Shown here piece by piece: positions 21,661 through 32,084 of a DNA stretch of 64,000 bases. The notes beneath the pieces were generated by a model. It was not told where the DNA came from and ran no database searches. It worked only from the letters and a program-made list of their open reading frames with translations. A program made the position numbers and the translations under genes. Origin of the DNA: Aquarana catesbeiana (Eukaryota > Chordata > Amphibia > Anura > Ranidae); contig NC_133326.1 of assembly GCF_042186555.1 (NCBI RefSeq), forward strand, positions 689,049,729 to 689,113,728, given 5' to 3'. Positions within the stretch are counted from its first letter, which is position 1; every line of letters starts with the position of its first letter.

Positions 21661-22234
21661 GCTATTATTAAACAAGGAACATATAGTATAAAAGCTGTGT
21701 GAACATTAATATTTTAGAACATTAACAAATATTAGATAAAAAATGCTTGAAGCTTAGCCCTATACATACAGTTTTATTTTTCTATTTTTTCACCCAATTT
21801 TTTTTATTTTATTTTTTTATTTACAGACATTCCAAAAGCTACTATACTTCTACCTCTTGCTATTGTCAGCATTTGTCAATTCATTGAAAATTTATTGTAT
21901 GCATTGCACAGTGTTCATGGAAAAAAAAAAAAAAAAAGCTTAAGATAAAACAGTCTATGAATTTGTAAAAATAGTTATAAAGAACGGTACTGATTGTGCA
22001 AGGAATATAAATCCTATTAAAGATGCACCCTGATTTTCTGAAATTATGGGAGAGGGGCTTTTTTTTTTATGTTGACAGGAGTGAGGTTTATCACCAGGGT
22101 AATAAATACTGATGCACAGAGGTTTATATTCAACCCTCCCTATAGCATGCTTTCTATTAGGAATTTTAACATTTGTTGAAAACAGAGAAAAAGTAGTGTG
22201 GGTCTTTATTTTTTCTCTTTTTTCTGCCACAAAG
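21575..22234 (+). promoter_or_regulatory. Olfactory receptor upstream region with candidate splice acceptor
   Basis: This region has a diverged second copy at 57640-58110 (shared words include TAGAATCTCC, CCTATTAAAGATGCA and CTGATTTTCT), so it is receptor-locus DNA rather than a high-copy repeat. A pyrimidine tract (22203-22227) followed by CACAAAG ends with AG at 22233-22234, directly before the ATG. Vertebrate olfactory receptor genes commonly splice a non-coding exon to a single coding exon just upstream of the start. The exact acceptor and any upstream exon are inference. Confidence 0.5.
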
Positions 22235-23170
22235 ATGAATATGAATAATGAAAATGTGACAACAGTAAATCAATTCTTTTTTCTGGGGTTCCCCGGACTT
22301 GGTGGATTCAGATTCCTCCTCTTCTTTCTCATATTGTCTGCATATACCGTGACAGTGTTCCTAGATATTATGATTATAATATTAGTGACAACCAGAAAAA
22401 GTCTACAGTCACCCATGTACATGTTCCTTAGGAATTTCTTATTTTCAGAAATGTGTTTAGTGACTGTTATTGTCCCCAATATGCTACGTATCATATGGAT
22501 GGATGGAGCCACCATGTCTGTCCCTGGATGCATCACTCAGAATTACTTGTTTGTGTCTTCAGGTTCATCTGAATGTTATCTGCTCACAGTAATGTCCTAT
22601 GACCGATACTTGGCCATATGTAAACCTTTACATTATAATACAATAATGGACCACACCCGTCAATATTTTTTAGTTATCTTTTGTTGGATGTTAGGTTTCC
22701 TTTTGACATTGACCACACTATGTTTTGTGGCTTTGCTCAAGTTCTGTGATCGTTATATTATTGACCATTACTTCTGTGATATTGCTCCTTTTGTGGATAT
22801 CGCTTGTTCAGACACTTCTGCCCTGCAAATGGAGATATTTGTTCTATCTGTTCCTATGGTTGCTATGCCGTTTCTATTAACTGTTGTAAGTTATGTGTGT
22901 ATTTCTGTAGTCATCCTTAGAATGCCGTCTATCGGCAGCAGGAAGAAAGCCTTCTCTACCTGTAGCACTCACCTCCTGGTGGTGGGGATGTTTTTTGGAG
23001 CCGCGTTAATAAATTATTTTACTCCAGTGAGAAGACATTCTGTAGCCATCAACAAAATGCCATCAGTTATATTTACTGTAGTAACACCTTTATTCAATCC
23101 CATAATATACAGCCTGAGGAACCAGGATATGCATGCTGTCATCTTCAGTTATATACAGTCTCGGAAATGA
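22235..23170 (+). CDS. Olfactory receptor, class II, intact single exon
   Basis: This frame encodes 311 residues with the seven-helix layout of odorant receptors, which signal through G proteins in the plasma membrane of olfactory neurons. Visible landmarks: N-glycosylation site NVT (7-9), PMY after helix 1 (60-62), disulphide Cys99, MSYDRYLAICKPLHY (120-134), extracellular loop 2 cysteines (171, 181, 191), KAFSTCSTHL (238-247) and NPIIYSLRN (288-296). The length is usual for the family. I chose ATG 22235 because the upstream in-frame extension to 22112 crosses a likely splice acceptor; ATG 22241 is also possible. Odd feature: the GN pair of helix 1 is Leu-Asp (43-44), so Asn1.50 is Asp. There are no stops or frameshifts, so it is probably functional or only recently non-functional. 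The sequence feels closest to family 6/11-type receptors, but that is not certain. Confidence 0.9.
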   Translation: MNMNNENVTTVNQFFFLGFPGLGGFRFLLFFLILSAYTVTVFLDIMIIILVTTRKSLQSPMYMFLRNFLFSEMCLVTVIVPNMLRIIWMDGATMSVPGCITQNYLFVSSGSSECYLLTVMSYDRYLAICKPLHYNTIMDHTRQYFLVIFCWMLGFLLTLTTLCFVALLKFCDRYIIDHYFCDIAPFVDIACSDTSALQMEIFVLSVPMVAMPFLLTVVSYVCISVVILRMPSIGSRKKAFSTCSTHLLVVGMFFGAALINYFTPVRRHSVAINKMPSVIFTVVTPLFNPIIYSLRNQDMHAVIFSYIQSRK

Positions 23171-23939
23171 GGATCCCAACACTTAGAAATACAATTAGGA
23201 TTTTCATAATACATGGCTCTTAAAGTATAATATTTCCAACTTGGATCAAACTTTGAAAGGTAATGCTCAATGTATTTTTGAATTAAAACGATTTATGTTT
23301 AATTTGTACATTTTCAGTTACAATAGAAGCATCTCAAAAGCTTTACCAAGACCTAGACTATGTGCAATAAATCACAACTAAACCTTCTCAATTACTACTA
23401 ACTATTTTTGATCCTTAAGCTGCTAGCATTAGCAAATACTGCAGCTAGGAAGGTATAAAAATACAAACTTTTTTTTACATTTCTTCAGTTTCTTCCTGGT
23501 TCCCAGACTAGATCAAAATTGAACACTCCATGAGTCTTCATGAGGATATTTTTCTTTCATCTGAAGGAGGGAAGGAGGGGCTTTCTCAGCTAAGCACACC
23601 CTCTGCATGCACGCCTGAGCTAAGGACAAATGATTTCCAGGGAGTAACAGCTTCGTGATTCATCTGCCCTTTTTTAAGATGGCCACAGCCAGAAATTGTA
23701 GGTGGGGGTTTTTTAAATTGAAATCATTAAGACATGAATGGATGGGTGAGTTTGCTTTGAATATATATATTTAAATTAACTATATAGGGTTTCTAGCTTG
23801 TGGTGTTTTACATATTTACATATTCTTAACAAACATTAAAGAGCTTTGAAACATATCCCTTGTAGATGCTTGAAGTAATTCATTCTAAAAAAAATCACTA
23901 CAAAACTCTATCACTGAGTGTTGTATAGCTTAGAAACTG
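23171..23939. other. Receptor 3' flank with candidate poly(A) signal
   Basis: No coding frame or recognised repeat. AATAAA at 23366-23371, about 200 bp after the stop codon, could serve as the receptor's polyadenylation signal. Confidence 0.4.
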
Positions 23940-24036
23940 TCACTCCTACCCCTAACATAGTTACATACATAGTTAGTGAGTTTGAATCAAGACACAAGTC
24001 CATCAAGTCCATCCTATGTGTGATTATATGTCAGTA

Positions 24037-25395
24037 TTACATTGTATATCCCTGTATATTGTGGTCTTTCAGGTGCTTATCTAATAGTTTCTTGAAACTA
24101 TCAATGCCCCCCACTGAGACCACCGCTTGTGGAAGGGAATTCCACATCCTTGCCGCTCTTACAGTAAATAACCCTCTACGTTGTTTAAGGTTAAACCTCT
24201 TTTCTTTTAATGGGTGGCTGCGAGTCTTGTTAAACTCCCTTCTGTGAAAAAGTTTTATCCCTATTGTGGGGTCACCAGTACGGTATTTGTATATTGAAAT
24301 CATATCCCCTCTCAAGCGTCTCTTCTCCAGAGAGAATAAGTTCAGTGCTCGCAACCTTTCCTCATAACAAATATCCTCCAGACCCTTTATTAGCTTTGTT
24401 GCCCTTCTTTGTACTCGCTCCATTTTCAGTACATCCTTCCTGAGGACTGGTGCCCAGAACTGGACAGCATACTCCAGGTGCGGCCGGACCAGATTCTTGT
24501 AGAGCGGGAGAATATTCGTTTTATCTCTGGAGTTGATCCCCTTTTTTAATGCATGCCAATATTCTGTTTGCTTTGTTAGCAGCAGCTTGGCATTGCATGC
24601 CATTGCTGAGCCTGTCATCTACGAGGACCCCCAGATCCTTTTCCATTCTAGATTCCCCCAGAGGTTCTCCCCCCAGTGTGTAGATTACATTCATATTTTT
24701 GCCACCCAAATGCATTATTTTACACTTTTCTACATTGAACCTCATTTGCCATGTAGTTGCCCACCCCATTAATTTGTTCAGATCTTTCTGCATCCTGCAG
24801 AGAAGTTATTGCCCTGCTTAGCTTAGTATTGTCCGCAAATACAGAGATTGAACTGTTTATCCATCCTCCAGGTCATTTATGAACAAATTAAATATGATTG
24901 GTCCCAGCACAGAACCCTGAGGGACCCCACTACCCACCCCTGACCATTCCAAGTACTCCCCGTTTATCACCACCCTCTGAACTCGCCCTTGTAGCCAGTT
25001 TTCAATCCATGTACTCACCCTATGGTACATACCAACGGACCTTATTTTGTACAGTAAACTTTTATGGGGAACTGTGTCAAATGCTTTTGCAAAATCCAGA
25101 TACACCACGTCTACGTGCCTTCCTTTATCTAGATGGCAGCTCACCTCTTCATAGAAGGTTAATAGATTGGTTTGGCAAGAACGATTCTTCATGAATCCAT
25201 GCTGATTACTGCTAATGATACCGTTCTCATTACTAAAATCTTGTATATAGTCCCTTATCATCCCCTCCAAGAGTTTACATACTATTGATGTTAGGCTAAA
25301 TGGTCTGTAATTCCCAGGGATGTATTTTGGGCTCTTTTTAAATATTGGTGCTACATTGGCTTTTCTCCAATCAGCTGGTACCATTCCAGTCAGTA
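24037..25395 (-). pseudogene. CR1-like reverse transcriptase and C-terminal part
   Basis: Read on the minus strand: VPADWRKANVAPIFKK, NYRPFSLTS, NQHGFMKNRSCQTNLL, YLDFAKAFDTVPH, GVPQGSVLGPIIFNLFINDL, then FADN (24828-24839) where the catalytic FADD is expected, then the CR1-type tail (VQRRATKLIKGLED, LEKRRLRGDMISIYKY, RGLFTVRAARMWNSLP). The second catalytic Asp is Asn and frameshifts separate the blocks near 24857 and 24620, so it is inactive. Confidence 0.85.
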
Positions 25396-26505
25396 AATAA
25401 CTAATTAGCTGATTAGGTCATAAGTAAATGAATAAACATATAACAATGCAAAAGAAACCTTAATAAATACTGTATCTGTGATAATATTCCTGTGACTGAT
25501 GAAAAAAATAAACCAAACGGTTTATGTAATAAAGAATTCTCAAAGTAATAATTTTAGTAAACAAAATAACTTACATTCCAAGTTAAAAGCAAAAGCGCTG
25601 TGTATTCAGAAGACTTCCCGTTGCAGCCGCGACCGGAAGTGCCATCACCCGGCTCTCTCCCTGACACGTTGCGTCACTGTTCACGTGACTTTTTCAAACC
25701 CTTTTTTTTTTTAATTATTACTTTGGGAATTACTACACTATGGAAGCCCTCTCTTTTGCCTGCATGTAAATGAGTTTATTGGCCTGTGATTACAACTACG
25801 CTGAGGAGAGTTTGGGAATCGATCGACCAGTGTGTGAATCTACAGAGAGGCTTATTGTCTTGCTACATGAGGTGAGAGGCTGGGGGAAACAGTGTGGCGC
25901 ACATCGAATGGTGGAAACTTATCTGGATACTGGCACTTGCACTTTACCATTGTTGATTTGAATTACACAGTGTGGATTGATTCTTAGTGTGGATTTTTAT
26001 TTGCACGTCTATGGGACTTGCTTACTTTACTATCTAAAGACATTGTTTGATGACTATCTGCACTTTTTTGATTGTCATTTGCACATCGATTTTGCACGCT
26101 TACTTTGCACATTGAACTTTTTAAGCTTTTTTGGCAGCTATTTTTATGTTATTCTTTATTATATAAACCGTTTGGTTTATTTTTTGTTGCATCATTCACA
26201 GGAATTTTTTCACGGATACATTATTTATTAAGGTTTCTTTTGCATCGTTATATGTTTATTCATTTACTTATGATCTAATTAGCTTTAGTACTTTGCACGT
26301 TATGTATATATTTATATTTTTTTTGCACTTAAAACATGCACTTTGAGAAGCAAGTTATATAGTTATTTATTACTTATTGATTTTTAGTAAGTGCCACATT
26401 ACCTGCTATTATTATTAATTATGTTTAGTGTGAGAACACCTTTATGTTGGCAGCTACTCTGATAGGCTTACACATTTATTTTTCCCTTGTGGTTTGCGCA
26501 TTAGT
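25396..26505. mobile_element. Insertion with about 130-bp offset inverted repeats splitting the CR1-like copy
   Basis: Text at about 25402-25535 (CTAATTAGCTGATTAGGTC, ATAACAATGCAAAAG, AAACCAAACGGTTTATG) reappears inverted at about 26158-26285. A further 220 bp lies to the right of the inner repeat, so the repeats are not terminal on that side. CR1 coding sense stops on one edge (GPNGLHPRV near 26515-26540 on the minus strand) and resumes at the other. The layout resembles the inserts at 8185 and 58131. No coding frame is supported; a target duplication could not be read with confidence. Confidence 0.6.
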
Positions 26506-27218
26506 ATTTCCTCTCTACAACCCTCGGGTGCAAGCCATTTGGTCCCGTGATTTATTAATGTTAAGTTTCCCAAGTCTAATTTTAATTCTGTCCTCTGTTA
26601 ACCATGGAGGTGCTTCCTGTGATGTGTCATGAGGATAAACACTGCAGTTTTGGTTACTGAAGCCCCCCGATTCCCTTGTGAAGACTGAGGAGAAGAATAA
26701 ATTCAATACCTTAGCCATCTCCCCATCCTTTGTAACCAGATTTCCTTCCTCATTCTTTATGGGGCCAATATGGTCTGTCCTCCCTTTTTTACTGTTTACA
26801 TACTTAAAGAATTTCTTGGGATTTTTTTTGCTCTCCTCCGTTATGTGTCTTTCATGTTCTATCTTAGCCGTCCTTATTGCACCCTTACCTTTCTTGTTGC
26901 ATTCTTTATAAACGTCTGAATGCTGATGATGATCCCTCAACCTTGTATTTTTTTTAGGGCCTTCTCCTTTGCTTTTATATGCATTTTTACATTGGAGTTA
27001 AGCCATCCAGGACTTTTGTCCACTCTTTTAACTGTATTACCCAATGGGATGCATTGACTAATGTCCTTATTTAATATGCTCTTAAAGCAAACCCATCTCT
27101 CCTCCATGTTCTTTGTTCCTAATATTTTATCCCAATTTATGCCTTCTAGCAAGGTTTGTAGTTTAGAGAAGTTGGAACATTGATGACCACACACTGTAGC
27201 TGGTTTTGTGTTCTTCAC
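26506..27218 (-). pseudogene. CR1-like pre-reverse-transcriptase region
   Basis: Minus-strand frames carry the segment between endonuclease and reverse transcriptase: FSKLQTLLEGINW, KSPGWLNSNVKMHIKAKEKA, HERHITEESKKNPKKFFKYV and the lead-in LNINKS.GPNGLHPRV. A frameshift near 26940 separates two frames. It joins with 24037-25395 once the insertion at 25396-26505 is disregarded. Confidence 0.8.
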
Positions 27219-27365
27219 TTATAGAAGCCCCCTTTCCCATCAGGAAAGCAGGCCTACCAGTACTCGGTTGCCCCAGGTCTTATACACATTGCTATAGTGT
27301 CTGGCTACCACGTCAGGGCAGGAGCGAACTAATCACAGCAAACAGATGCTTTTGGTTGGCAGACA

Positions 27366-28121
27366 GGCGGTGCAATGGCAAAGTTGCCAAGGCTAGCAGG
27401 CATGCTGAACCTAAAAGGAATCAAAAGGTATGCAAGGATAAAATGTGTGTGTACAAAGTTTAAATGCATATACACAAATGCTAGACGTATGGTTAATCAA
27501 ATGGTAGAAGTAGAACTTCTGATACATGAGGAGGATTTTTGTGTTATCCAGGGGTATTCCCTGAACAGGAAAGACAGGATAGGTAGAAAACAGGGAAGGG
27601 TGTACTATTATGGGAAGAGTGACTTCATAGTGAGTATGAGGGATGACACTGCTAATGGGGCTGGTGAGGAGGAGTCTTTGTGGCTGGAGCTTCAAAGGGG
27701 CTAAACAAACAGTAAATTATTTGTGGATAAATGCTATAGGCCTAACATTAAGGTGGAGGAATAGACCCATCTACTTTCACAGCTAGAGATGGCGGGGAGG
27801 CAGGGCAATGTTATAATTATGGGGGACATGGGGCTACCTATCCTGATATCAATTGGGGGACATAATTTATTGAATGTAATGCAGAACAATATCTTGAGTC
27901 AAATGGTTAAAGCTCCAACTAGAGATAATATTTTGCTGAACCTACTAATTACAAATAACACAGAGCTGATTGCAGATGTGAAAGTAAAGGATCATTTAGG
28001 TAACTATGATCACAGAATAATTACATTTGCCAAAAATTATAGTAAAAGGACAAACAAGGGTAGGACAAGGATACTAAATTTTAAAAGAACCAGCTTTACT
28101 TCCACAAAAGACCTTATTTAG
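27366..28121 (+). pseudogene. CR1-like endonuclease domain, inverted relative to its 3' part
   Basis: Two frames carry AP-endonuclease blocks: IYTNARRMVNQMVEVELLI (about 27470-27525), GYSLNRKDRIGRK (about 27550-27590), then NVIIMGDMG (about 27807-27835), an abbreviated GDFN box, and DHRIITF (about 28008-28030). About 18 residues expected after the E(E/D)...VI segment are missing. Stops and frameshifts make it inactive. It is the inverted 5' piece of the insertion ending at 23940. Confidence 0.7.
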
Positions 28122-29685
28122 TTTAAACATTTACAAAAATACTGTATTTCCAGTAGCAAAACAGTAGAAAGTAGAAGTGGAAAGTAGAAAACAAATGTAG
28201 GGCAAACTTAACGACCCCCATCTTTGATACTGTAAAGAGAGGACAAATGCACAGTGCATAATACTGTAGTCAAGTAGAAAAGTGGGTAACAGTGAAACGG
28301 GGCATGTGCCATAGAATCATAATATCCTTTAACATGATTCTGGATGGTGTGTTGAGAACTGAACTTCTAGTGTTGTATGAGGATAATGGACTTTGAGATC
28401 CAGGAGTAGACTGGTAGATGGAGCTGTAGTAGAGGGAACAACAGTAAGATTGGTAGATCCTCTAAGGAAAGTACTGCTGAGATGGTGCAGAAACTGGGGA
28501 AAAGGCTTATGGAAAAGTAATAGGGAAGGGGAGGCGGAGAAAATGCTGGGGAGAGGCAGGGCATGAGGAGAATGAGGAATGAAATAGGAGAAAAAGAAAA
28601 AAGGAGGGAGGAAGGGAACAGAGGGGTAGGTAAGGGGAAAGGGAAGGGGAAAGGGAGAGAACATGGGGGAAGGGGGCATGGGGGACAGGGTAGTAGAGGG
28701 ACAAGGAAGAGGGGTACATTTAGAGAGGGATCAGACAGGGGTTGTGTTTAGGAGGGTCACGAGTCGGCAACCCTCTCATCCCCTCAATCTGATACAGAGT
28801 AAGTGAGGATCTCTTATTAATTGTGTATATTTCCCAGTCATTTGGAAATTAAGTGAGCAGGACCAGGTATATGGGAATTTTGAGGGGGTTATCGTGTGTT
28901 ATACCATCAATTCTTCCATTGCTACTTTTTTATGTAGTCGGTTGAGCCAGTCCCGAATAGTTGTGGTATGGGTTGTGCCCCAGTGTACCAGAGCACAAAG
29001 TTTAGCTGCATTTACCATATGCATTTCCAGTGATTTAATATACGTTTTTTTAGGGAGAGATGAGTGGTGTTAAAGGAACTGTGCTGAGGTAAAATCCAGG
29101 GTGTAAGTGGTGACTGAGGATATGATACAGTGGACATTGGACCAGAGAGGTACACTATTACACGGTATGTGTAATAGTGTACCTTGTACTGCACCACATC
29201 TCCAGTATGTGTTGGATGTGGTAGGGGCAAGGGTATGTATCAGCAATGGGGTTCTGTACCATCTTGATTTTTATCCTGTAGCCATTTTCCTGAATTGCCA
29301 CATTTGCAGAGCCTTTGTGAATGTTTGCTTGGATGTGTTCCCATACCTTAGCAGACAAGCCCAGTACTAGGTCTTCTTCTCCACACTGGATGGTTGATTG
29401 GAAAATATGAGACAATATACAGTAGAGATCAGAGGTTGCTGTGGTGTGTTTCTGGAGCAGATAGGTAGGTAAAGAGGTATGGTCTGGACATCAGAAAAAG
29501 TGTTGCAGTTAAATGTAGGTCCAGAAGAGGAATGCTTGTCCTTGCATTCAAGAGGACAAGGATTCATAGCTTAGCCATTTACCTTTGTGAAAAAATTAGT
29601 TTAGACAGGACCTATGGTAGGGCCAAATTCTGGAAAGGAACCCTTGGAGCAATCCAGGGGGGAGTCAGGGTTGAACTTACTGTAA

Positions 29686-30045
29686 TGCCCTGTACACACG
29701 GTCGGATTTTCCGATGGAAAAAGTGCGATCGGATTGTGTTGTCGGAAATTCCGATCGTGTGTGGGTTCCATCTGACTTTTTCCGTCGGAATTTCTGACAC
29801 ACAAAGTTTGATAGCTGGATATAAAATTTTCTGACAACAAAATCCGATTGTTTAAATTCCGATCTTGTGTAAACAAATCCGATGCACAAAGTGCCACGCA
29901 TGCTCAGAATAAATTAAGAGATGAAAGCTATTGGCTACTACCCCATTTATAGTCCCGACGTACGTGTTTTACGTCACTATGTTCAGAACGATTTCCGACA
30001 ACTTTGTGTGACCGTGTGTATGCAAGACAAGTTTGGCCCAAAATC
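29686..30045 (+). mobile_element. Harbinger-like MITE, 3'-truncated
   Basis: It begins TAA|TGCCCTGTACACACGG and follows the copy at 63010-63437 closely (TCGGAAATTCCGA, GATATAAAATTTT, CAAAGTGCCACGCATG, GTCCCGACGTAC, GACCGTGTGTATGCAAGACA). It breaks off at a T-run near 30046, so the right terminal repeat is missing. Non-coding. Confidence 0.8.
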
Positions 30046-30500
30046 CATTGTTTTTTTTTTTTTTTTTTAGAAGCTTGGCTTTTTGGATTAAAAAAAGGGT
30101 GGGTGCAGAGCAATGCGCCCCGAGCCCACCCACTTGTGTGACAATAGCAAATTAATATTTTCTATTGTCTTCCTGATTCTCCTCCTGGCCAATCAGGAAA
30201 CAGGTCCTGAGACCCCTCACCCAATTGTCCAAGCGGAGAAGCGATCCTATTGGCCTCCTAGGAGGAGGAGGGAGAAGATGCCGAGAATGAGGAGATACAG
30301 GGGAAGCTGCCCGGAAGAAGTGCTGTCCGCAACCTAGATGGGGTAAGTGTGGGGTTGGTGACCTTCTGGGGGGGTGGCTGTGGGTGCATTGTTTGCCACC
30401 TCCCTCAAAAAATATACCACCAGCCACCACTGGTAGGGTTTATAAGGGGATGTTCCAGCCAGACAGAGAAGACATGTTGGGGGGTGAGCATGGCACCGAC
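30046..30500. repeat. Unassigned dispersed repeat
   Basis: T-run followed by a GC-rich segment (CACCCACTTGTGTGAC, AATCAGGAAACAGGTCCTGAGA, CCAGCCACCACTGG). It lies between L1 coding traces and directly after the truncated MITE. No coding function is supported. Confidence 0.4.
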
Positions 30501-32084
30501 CCAAGAGGTGTGTAGGCAAAGGTATTTTCCAAACTAACCCAATCTTTCACCAGGGTATGGATATTAGTCTAGTAGGGTGGCATGCCCAATATTTGTTGAT
30601 ATCAGGGAGCGCTATCCCTCCCTTCAGCTTGGGTAGAACCGGGTGGTTGAAACTGGTCCTAGGATGCTTATTGTACCACAAAAAGATAGTACAGTGTTTT
30701 TTGTATGTGGAAAAGAAAGCTGGAGGCAATCAAATGGGATCCGCCTGCATAATGTATAGCAATCTCGGCTATACGTTCATTCATCTTCAAGAAGTCAGCT
30801 CTGACAACCATGAAAAAGAGGTTTGTCCCAGTTTTGAAGATCATGTCCTATGCTTTGCAAGGCAGGTAGATTGTTTCCAGAATATAGCTTGGAGAGTTGT
30901 GCAGGGAGTTGCATGCCAAGATACGTCCTCCAGATATACGGGATATTTAATTGGCAGTATGAGACTTCCACAGGCAGAGAGACATTGTGTGTTTGAGTGT
31001 GTATGATTATGTGTAGTTAATCTTTAGGTTAGACAAAGTTGGAAAGAGGGCTAATCTCCCTATCAGATTCAGGAGCATAATATGGAGTTCTGTAAAGTAT
31101 GTCATCTGTGAATGCAGCAAGTTTGAAGGTACGGCCATGGACTGATAAGCCCTAATATCCACATTAGCCCTGGGCTGGTGAAGAAATGGTTTGTGAGTTA
31201 GAACAAAAAGTATCAATGAGAGGGGGAAGCCCTGCCTGGTTCCATTTTGGATGGTGAAGGCATTCAAGAAGAGATCGTTGATCCAAACATTTGGGTTGGA
31301 GTATAAGCACAAGTAGTTCAAAGATCAAAGATCACAGAACAGCTGCTACATAGTCTCGGGCTACTGTTGAATGTCTTTTCCACATCCAATGATAGAAAAA
31401 AACTAATGTGAGAAGGTCACCCAGTAGTGCAGGTTCAAGGCTTTGATGGTATTGTCCTTGGATACCCCACCAGGGATGAACCCAACTTGAACTTTGGCAA
31501 CAAAAGAAGGGAGTAGTGAAAGCAAGCGGTTAGTCAATATATTGGCATAAATTTTGATATCAACATTTAAGAGAAATATAGACCGGTTGTTGTCCACTGA
31601 GGCTAGATTTTTCCATGTTTTGGAATATCTGCGATATGCACTTACAGAATGTGTTGGTGGCTTGGTGCATGACAGCAAATTGAAAGCTGTCAGAAAAGGT
31701 GATGCCAGGATAAAAGAGTTATAACATGCAGCCGTAAACCAATAGTCAATGAATATGCTGCATGGAACCAAGACAGCATATCGCTGAGAGTTTGTGTTTG
31801 ATGTCCGAAGCTATAACATAGAGGTCAGCCAGGCTCGGCGGCTGGCTGGAGTAAGAACCAGTGGTCGAGTGCAGTGAGTACTGGGCACAAGTGGGACACC
31901 TGCTGGGAGAGTGGGATATGCGTGTTGAGGCCTTTGAGGGAGTCACAACATCTTTGGGCTTTGACCAGAATAACTTTGGTATATTACAGCTAAGATGGGT
32001 GCCTGCATTGTGGGGAGACAGTTTTCCCCATTATAAGCTGAGAAATTACTTTGGTTAGGCTGAATTAGAGACCTGGGAGCTCCT

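Larger units (their letters stand above)
23940..28130 (-). mobile_element. CR1-like LINE with inverted 5' segment (twin priming)
   Basis: The 3' portion lies on the minus strand (23940-27218, with one later insertion), while the endonuclease part lies directly next to it on the plus strand (27366-28121). The minus part starts just where the endonuclease part ends in protein order: the plus part finishes ILNFKRTSFTSTKDLI and the minus part begins near SNFSKLQTLLEGINW, which are overlapping versions of the same site. This is what a single 5'-inverted insertion gives. The 3' end has the short repeat TAACTATGTATGTAACTATG read on the minus strand. Target duplications are not evident. Confidence 0.7.
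28150..31970 (-). pseudogene. Decayed L1-type LINE ORF2, interrupted by repeats
   Basis: Minus-strand traces in order: reverse transcriptase (31403-31771: SIFLLNVDIKIYANILTNRL, VQVGFIPGG; 31007-31321: NGTRQGFPLSLILF), thumb/C-terminal text (30547-30729: FLWYNKHPRTSFNHPVL, GGIALPDINKYW) and the Cys-type C-terminal motif (YWRCGAVQGTLLHI, about 29160-29215). The 28540-28740 part is strongly purine-rich on the plus strand. Two later repeats are inserted (29686-30045 and 30046-30500). The YADD box is not preserved. Confidence 0.7.

Noticed and set aside
22112..22234. 41-codon N-terminal extension of the receptor
   Set aside because: It would be atypical for odorant receptors and runs through a pyrimidine tract and AG that look like a splice acceptor; ATG 22235 gives the usual length.
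28507..28751. Charged or Pro/Ser-rich frames on both strands
   Set aside because: They come from a purine-rich low-complexity stretch of an antisense L1 copy.
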